Made by a program: the position numbers and the translations under genes. A DNA stretch of 64,000 nt from Corythucha ciliata (lineage: Eukaryota > Arthropoda > Insecta > Hemiptera > Tingidae): positions 42,656,001-42,720,000 of the forward strand of contig CM075943.1 in NCBI GenBank assembly GCA_038030265.1. The letters are read 5' to 3'. Positions 57,990 through 64,000 of this stretch are shown piece after piece. Each line of letters starts with the position of its first letter. Position 1 is the first letter of the stretch. The notes under the pieces are model-generated. The model was given only the letters and a program-made list of their open reading frames with translations, was not told the DNA's origin and searched no databases.

Positions 57990-59170
57990 CACTGGTTAAA
58001 AAATAACTATTTTCTTTGTGACTCGGCAGCTCCACCAACAAGTTGTGCGAAACGGAGATTTTTAATTTTTCAATAAGTCAACCCCCACTTGGTCACACGC
58101 CTATCGACTTCCCATGGATTGGAAAAACTTCTTCAGCGTGTCCCTTTCAAAATTATTCATGACCGTTTAAATATTTGGCGATTTTTCGGCAGAAGTGACA
58201 ATTTTTTTGTGGAAAAACGAGTAATTTTCCACATTCAAAATCACTTGTTTTGACCAGCAATACTTTTTAAAAATCCTTGTGAATTTCAACTCGCTCAGCG
58301 TCTCCTCATCTGAAGAGGTCCTTTGAATGGAACTAAATGTGAACGCTCGAAGAATCAAAAGATATCGCTCCGGCAGCTGGGCTGTCGATGAGGATGTGCA
58401 TTTCATTTCACTACTACAAGATTCGACGTTATCCATAAAATAGCGATTATTTAGCAGAAATTGCTGAATAAATGGAGATAGACACACTAAAAGTGGTAAG
58501 TTTTCTGGAATAATCGCAAATTAACTAGAAACGTCGAAATTCATAGTAGTGAAATGCACTTTATTCGACATCCAGCTTCCGGAGCGACATTTTTTGATAC
58601 TCTGGTATGCGTTCACAGTCAGTTCCATTCAATGAACCACTAAAGGTGAGGTTTTCATGACGCTGAGCATGTTGAAATTTTCAAGAATTGTTTGAATTTT
58701 ACAGGTCAGAACTTATCAAAAGAAGCGATATTGATTCGATTCTAAAAAAAAAAATTGTTATTTCTGCCGAAAAATCGTCAATTAATTGAACAAACGCTTA
58801 TGAGTGATTTTGTAAGGTACACGTTGAAGACGTTTTTCCAATACATGGGAAGTATGTACAAGTGAGGGTTGACTTATTAGATTAAAAAATTAAAAATATC
58901 CACTTCGCACAACTTGGAGGAGCTGCCGAGGCCACAGAAAATAGCTATTTTCTGACTAAAGTAGTCCTGGCAGAAAAGAATGTGATCTTCCCGAATCGAT
59001 CCATCGTCAAAAGTTGCAGAAAGTCGCTGGGAAGCGAGTTAGTCGCATCTAGTCAAGGAAAGTGCTGTTATCCTAAAAATATGCTAGAAAAATTATATCT
59101 TGAAGGGGTTTGATTTTTGCGCTATGGTGTATGGGGTGTTTTCGGTTGTAAATGCGCATCCACGCTGTGG
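57990..59170. mobile_element. Foldback element with 450 bp arms, centre near 58475
   Basis: GGCAGCTCCACCAACAAGTT, ATTTTTCGGCAGAAGTGACA and ATTTCACTACTACAAGATTC in the left half return inverted in the right half (GAATTCATAGTAGTGAAAT near 58540, TGTTATTTCTGCCGAAAAAT near 58760, AACTTGGAGGAGCTGCC near 58910). The right flank continues to about 59170 with GAAGGGGTTTGATTTTTG, the inner phrase of the ACAGGGTG family. The left end is cut by GC-rich DNA near 57980. Confidence 0.7.
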
Positions 59171-59252
59171 TAAGAACGCTGCTCCCAACTTTTTGACGAG
59201 CAGATCTAAATCCGTGTCGGCTTCGACTAACAATCTTCCTTTTTTATTTCAG

Positions 59253-59812
59253 GACAGAACCTGCATTTCTTGCTTCTAGTCCGCTCGTCTTCTAAGACTA
59301 AAATGGCCTATTCTAATTGGAGCGCAGAAGCTGAAGCATCCTCTTTACAGACGTGGTACCTAGTGTGCGAAATGGAGCCTCTAATGAAAGCCTTGGAAAA
59401 TTCGAGTTTTTCACCATTTTGGCTCCGGCAGTCATTGCCGAGTCAAGTTTCTAGTGCATTGTTTAATGCTAAGGAATCAGATTGGGGACCAGTTTCGCGT
59501 CGGCGTCGATTCCGAAACGCCTTGCATCTTTGTGCTGGAATCGGCACTTGGTTCGAGATTCTTACAAGAATGCGGTATGAGCTGAGCTTGATGAGTTCAT
59601 GTAAACCTACGGATAATTTAAATTTTAGCCCTGAAGAGCTGAAATTCGTCAACCCAAGCTCTCTCAGCCGGGACTCTCACTTACTCCGACGGGCCATAAT
59701 CACGGATGCATTTGATCGTGATAAATTTGAGAAACATTTTTCACTTGTCTGGGAGGACAAGATAGATCCAGAATACAGAAATAATATAAAAACAAAACCT
59801 GAATACGCCTGA
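59253..59812 (+). CDS. Unrecognised open exon, about 186 codons
   Basis: A strong acceptor (CCTTTTTTATTTCAG) precedes an open frame that starts in phase 2 (QNLHFLLLVRSSSKTKMAYS) and ends with TGA at 59810-59812. Content includes NWSAEAEASSLQTWYLVCEM, SFSPFWLRQSLPSQVSSALF, RRRRFRNALHLCAGIGTWFE, and a charged C-terminus ending KTKPEYA. No family is recognised. It could be the last exon of a host gene or of a retroelement. The stop lies in CTGAGGA and is followed at once by a perfect 8 bp hairpin. Confidence 0.4.
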
Positions 59813-59815
59813 GGA

Positions 59816-59834
59816 CGTCGAGGATCCCTCGACG
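59816..59834 (+). repeat. 8 bp hairpin CGTCGAGG / CCTCGACG after the stop codon
   Basis: Arms 59816-59823 and 59827-59834, loop ATC, directly after CTGAGGA and before AAACGTCGC. The order CTGANGA-stem-GAAA is reminiscent of a hammerhead core, but with one extra unpaired base. Confidence 0.6.
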
Positions 59835-60479
59835 AAACGTCGCAGAAAACAAAAACGCCGGCAGGATCGGTCGAAAAAAATTGAAAACAAGAAAACAAAT
59901 CACTCCTGCCTCCAAAATAAAAAAATCATTAAAATATAGATCCAGTTCTCCAACGTTAACGCGGCGCTTCACTTAAAATGATTCGTCGGTCAATTATTTG
60001 AAATATGTAACCATTTACGAGTTTTCGTCATTTCGTCACTTAATTACCTGTTTGTTTCAATCGAATTTTCAGTATGGGCCCTAATGATTCAAGACTTCAC
60101 CTAAAATTTTGTTTTTTGCTTCGTTAAAATAATCCTTTGTATGCTTTACTTGAAACAAAATGACACGTTTCAAAAATAAACTTTTGTTTTGGGCAATGAA
60201 AACGTGTATTTCGACACTAAACAGATTTTTCGACCGTCAATAAGCAAACTGATTTATTCCTTTCAATTACCTACACATACTGCAGCTCAGGAACCACAAG
60301 TCCACCCCTCTATTAAAGGCGCGTTTACACGGATCAATCTCATGGGTTCAATGAGCCGTACGAATACAAAAAGTGTGAATTTTTTCAAGCGTATAGTCAT
60401 CAATTTATTGAATAAAAATCTTCATTTTCATTCATAAACTGATAAGCATAATTATGCTCAAAAAATTCTCAGTCTCAGC

Positions 60480-61150
60480 TGTATTGAGCAAACGCCAGCA
60501 GGTGGTTTCTTGAGGCAACTTTGTGACTGAATTTGAGAAAAATCGCTGATTCACATGGATATGTTTTAAAAGAACGCTATTTCACGGATAAAAATATATG
60601 ATTCGCGACTAAAGATGACGAAAAGCGCTCATCCAAAGCTTAAATGGCAAAACCGCCATTTTCGCCGATCAATTTGAGAAAATCCGCTAACTCATCGGGG
60701 TTAAAGCAGCAATTAGCGGCAAATATTGATAATAATCCATTAATTCACGGCTACAACTGAGAAGGAGCGCAAATTCGCATAGATATAAGCGGGAAAAAAT
60801 CGCTATTTCACGGATAAAGTGTTAATTCACGACTTAAGTTGACAAACAGCGCTTGTCCACAGCTGAAATAGGAGAACTGCAATTTGTGAATATATTTGAG
60901 AAAACCCGCGGCTGAAATTGGGGAAAACCACGCTAAATCCCGCCTAAAATTGATTTAAGGGCTTATTCGCAGCTAAACTTGAGAAAAGCTGAGCTTATTT
61001 TGCGGCTGAAATTGAGAAAAACGCCAATTCGCGGACCAATTCGAAAACGTTTGCTAACCGCCTAAGACGGAGAAAAACACAAAAATAGATATTAAAGCGC
61101 TAATTCATGGCTTGAAATGAGAACAAAATTGCTAATTCGCAACAAAAATT
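60480..61150 (-). repeat. Minisatellite, inverted block
   Basis: Plus strand shows GCTAATTCACGGCTAAAATT GAGAAAA-type units of about 30 bases; same family as 50531-51380. No gene. Confidence 0.8.
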
Positions 61151-62139
61151 GAGAAATTTCGAGGTCCAAAATTGCTCATTTAGAGCGGTGCAGTGCCCAA
61201 AAATGTTATACGCTCCTCGCAGGGTACACGTTGTTCCATAGTCGTTTCAAAATTTAAATTTATTTCTTCATTTTATTACAATAACACAGATAATAATTGT
61301 TATGCGCCACAAATTTTAGTTCTTTACATCACTAAGTCATTTTCATGAGCCTTGTATCCCAGACGTAATCAGATCAAATTGCCTTGTTATAACAATTACT
61401 CTATACGTCTATTATAGTTAATTAACGTGTAATTATTGCTATTTTTCATAGTCTCGAAGGGAAAATTGAACGTGAAAACATAATCAAAATCCGTGTTAGG
61501 GACGTTAAGCGTCTAGCATTGCATGTACAAAGTGTATTTTTCCACGTCTTACTATACTTATTTCTTCTAATGAAAATGGAAAAGGAACGAAATAGTTAAC
61601 TGTTGATTGAATTTTTTTAAACACAAGAACGAAAAGAACTATGAGATACCGCGCTAAAATAAATAAATAAACCGTGTTTGCTAGGACAAGGCGTAAACGA
61701 ATGGAAAACTAAAAAAAAAAATAATTGTCATCGTCAGATATTTATGGCTAACAGTTCGGCGTAGGTACATCTTTTACTAACTGGGCCCTGATCCCCGACG
61801 ATTTATTTTGATTTTTGAATCAACACGTACGGCTATTTCTCGTCTTTGTTCCGTGATTTTTAGAAGGACTGGAGGTGACGAGGGAGTGATGGGGCGTAAA
61901 AACAAAAATTATTTGACCACAACAACCTTGATTTGAGTGGTAACGAGTCACATTTCCCTCTGGCTACAAAAATTCGACGGTGTTAAACTAATAAAAATCA
62001 CAATTCAAAAAATAATCAATTCATAACGATACTAGTGAATAATTAACCTTTAAAACTTATCCTACGATTCTACAAAAAATAAGAAGTTGATTTTTAAAAA
62101 TATTAATCCTAAATAGAAAAACAACGATTGAAGCGTGTC
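61151..62139. other. AT-rich 3' flank of the prosaposin-like gene
   Basis: No supported frame. It may include the 3' untranslated region of the minus-strand gene ending at 62140; a minus-strand poly(A) signal cannot be chosen with confidence among many A/T runs. Confidence 0.4.
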
Positions 62140-62756
62140 TTAAACTACATCAGTTCCTTTCAAATGACCACGAGGGGGTTTGTCGTTTTTCCAAACGAAT
62201 TTCTGACAGTACTCGATTTGCTAAAAGAAGATCCCCACCAAAAAAATTAATAAAAAAACGACTAATTATAATAATCGAAGGGAATTTATTTACCTGGCAT
62301 TTCGCCGCCGACACTGTCGTAAGACACCAGTATTCGGGGCCGCGGAAACACTGCGAGCCCTCTTCTTCCATTTGAACTCGTTGACTTTCCAATCCCGACG
62401 ATGTGCACATGCGAATCCGTCGACAGACGAGCGGACCCACTGGCAGGGTTCGAAGAGCTGTTTCAATTTGAGGGGCTAGCTGTTGTACCATCGAACGGCA
62501 CTGGTAAAAATAATAATAAAATAATAATTGAAGTAGTTGGCGGGGGATGAGGAAGGGGTTAGTCGCATAAAAAAAGAAATCAAATGTTTGGGGGGGAGGG
62601 GGTAGGCGAGGCTTACGAAATTAATTTGATGCGAGGGAAAGATGTTACAAGCTTTGAGTAGGTTGATATTTAAATCTTCGTCAACGTCGGGGTCCGTCAA
62701 GACTGTGCGCAGTGAGTCCATGAGAAGCTCGCACGCCAGACACTTTTTCACGGGTC
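62140..62756 (-). CDS. Prosaposin-like protein, 3' exons (saposin B domain and C-terminal SapA domain)
   Basis: Lysosomal sphingolipid-activator type protein. Minus-strand exons: 62756-62617 (acceptor CCCTCACAG; KKCLACELLMDSLRTVLTDP to FPSHQINF; donor GTAAGC), 62500-62294 (acceptor TTTTTACCAG; CRSMVQQLAPQIETALRTLP, VCRRIRMC, then CFRGPEYWCLTTVSAAKCQ; donor GTAAAT) and 62220-62140 (acceptor TTCTTTTAG; QIEYCQKFVWKNDKPPRGHL, stop TAA). Introns are 116 and 73 bp; phases agree. The six saposin cysteines are present in canonical order, including C-x2-C at the start, FPxxxxxxC and C-x5-C at the end. The second half is the SapA motif (GPEYWC...C....C....W) that closes prosaposins. The first exon begins in phase 1, so 5' exons exist to the right. 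Confidence 0.85.
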
Positions 62757-62956
62757 CTGTGAGGGATGCGAAAAAAAAAAAAAAAATCGACTTCATTCTT
62801 AAACAAAACGTCGGTAGGGGATGGGGTTTCATGGATGTATTGGCAAAAAAAAAAAGGCCGGCCAGCCTTTTTTGGTCGTGGGCCATAAACCTGGTTCCCT
62901 GGTTGTAAGAACTCAGGCCGGCCACCCATCCTTGCCCTCACGCCCATCGAACAGAA

Positions 62957-63084
62957 CACTTTGATCTTATAGGAAAAGACCGCGACGCTTTGAATTGAAC
63001 ACACCACAATATAATAGCGTTTTCCATTTGCACAAAAATATGCCTTGGGGCAGCTCATTGCAATGTCGGCCTTGGACATTTGGC
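62957..63084 (-). CDS. Possible further exon of the prosaposin-like gene
   Basis: The minus-strand frame reads ECQMSKADIAMSCPKAYFCA then NGKRYYIVVCSIQSVAVFSY. The spacing C-x10-C-x5-C is loosely SapA-like, and the position is upstream of the first certain exon. Donors in the frame are all phase 0, whereas phase 1 is needed to join 62756, and the acceptor (GGGAG) is weak. It may be chance. Confidence 0.25.
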
Positions 63085-63109
63085 ACTCCCGAGCGAATCA
63101 TTCACCAAC

Positions 63110-63866
63110 GCCCCCGTGAAGTTTCCTTCAGGAGCCGCGAATTAGCGTTTTTTTTCCACACTTAATCACTTGCTCCTCAATTTCAAAAGGTGAATTAGCG
63201 ATTTGTCTTAATTTTGTCTTAGCCCCGAATTAGAGATTTTTCTTGCAATGAATTTCTGTTTTTCCCGATGATTTGCGCCGCTAATGAGCGATGTTAGCTG
63301 TGAATTAGCGTTTTACCCAATTTTAGCCTTCTTGCGAGCGAATCAACGCATTTTCCTAATTTAGCGCATGAATTAGCGATTTTGTTCACTTTCAGCCACG
63401 AAGATACCTTCGTAAGCCGTCTACGGGCGTTTTCTACACTTTAACCGCAAATTAGCGATTTGTCCCCATTTTATGAGAATTAGCGATTTTCTCCACTTTA
63501 GCCGTGAATTCGTGATTTTATCCACTTAAGAGCGATTTTCCCCAATTTTATCCATGAATAAGCACTTTTACTTAATTTTCTTCGCGAATTAGCGTTTTTT
63601 TTCACTTTTAGCGATGAATTAGCGCTTATTTTCAGTCAAGTTCTGAATAAGCTGAGAATTCATTTTTTCGTAACTTTAGGGCCCGAATTAGCGCTTTTTC
63701 TAAAAACCATTGGATTTTTCGCTATTTTATACGTGAATTAGCGTGTTTCGTAATTTAAAACGCGAGTTACTGTGTATTTTGCACTTTATCCGCGATTTTA
63801 GAGCTTTTTCTCAATTATACCCGTGAAGTAACGTTTTACCTCGCGAATTAGCTTTGTATTTTTCTT
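63110..63866 (+). repeat. Minisatellite of the GAATTAGCGATTTTTCTCAATTTTAGCC family
   Basis: About 25 imperfect units of about 30 bases with T-rich plus strand, ending at the AATGAGGAA transposon end at 63867. Confidence 0.8.
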
Positions 63867-63868
63867 AA

Positions 63869-64000
63869 TGAGGAACTTGCACATTTTTCAAGCACTGGTG
63901 TTTCTTGAAAAGGGCTTTTCCACAATGCTATTGCTTGCATTAAACATTGAAATCAATCAAGAATTTTTTTTAAGCGAATTTTTAAAAAAATTGAGTGGGG
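63869..64000. mobile_element. Left end of a third GAGGAAGTTTCA TIR element, cut by the window
   Basis: AAT-GAGGAACTTGCACATTTT TCAA at 63867 matches the ends at 166 and 32282, including CACATTTTTCAA. As in the other two copies, it directly follows minisatellite sequence. The interior seen so far differs from the other copies and the right end is outside the window. Confidence 0.6.

Noticed and set aside
59253..59812. Penelope-like GIY-YIG C-terminus
   Set aside because: The charged C-terminus looked superficially similar, but no GIY-YIG motif or reverse transcriptase precedes it.
62642..63079. Long minus- and plus-strand frames through the saposin exon region
   Set aside because: They run through introns and A tracts in the wrong frame. 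The saposin frame with matched splice phases explains the locus; only the CQMSKADIAMSC part is kept as a weak exon candidate.

Overview
This looks like nuclear DNA from an arthropod, most likely an insect; I cannot name the species. The evidence is AT-rich, gene-poor sequence, introns of about 60 to 80 bp, animal-type genes (CAAX protease, prosaposin-type protein) and a mix of Jockey, Ty3/Gypsy, PIF-Harbinger and many foldback or MITE elements. Operons, ribosome binding sites, CRISPR and phage genes are absent.

Four loci look like host genes. (1) A head-to-head pair of small four-helix membrane proteins at 8497-9114 (-) and 9232-9879 (+), with the same three-exon layout and start codons 117 bp apart; I do not recognise the family. 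(2) A STE24/ZMPSTE24-type CAAX protease at 42771-44496 (+), with HEMGH zinc motif and downstream glutamate, but one unresolved exon. (3) The 3' end of a prosaposin-like gene at 62140-62756 (-), with one complete saposin B domain and a C-terminal SapA domain. (4) Weak candidates: a terminal transmembrane exon at 6450-6554 (-), an open exon at 59253-59812 (+) and an ORF at 52561-52782 (+).

Most of the window is repetitive. Degenerate minisatellites with periods of about 21 to 30 bp share a GCGAATT/CGAAATT core. They occupy about 1-165, 2100-5880, 10120-11000, 12120-13000, 29390-30330, 31740-33870, 40960-41740, 46200-47650, 49130-51380, 56000-57200, 60480-61150 and 63110-63866. The strand carrying the T-rich unit switches between blocks. 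Because the unit is known, the arrays act as empty-site rulers: they give the exact ends and target duplications of several DNA transposons inserted in them.

Mobile elements include a 5'-truncated Jockey element split by a 1.4 kb insertion (36200-38960), a frameshifted Ty3/Gypsy integrase (30670-31560), two PIF-Harbinger derivatives (25758-26870 and 47650-49129), a novel-looking TIR family with AT target duplication (166-2096, 32282-32982 and a third copy running off the right edge at 63867), a TA-flanked foldback element (33877-35297) with relatives at 27700-28490, 54965-55200 and 57990-59170, and a dozen short inverted-repeat elements. A palindrome around a tRNA-like cloverleaf with a GGT anticodon lies at 455-790, with a second cloverleaf copy at 927-999.
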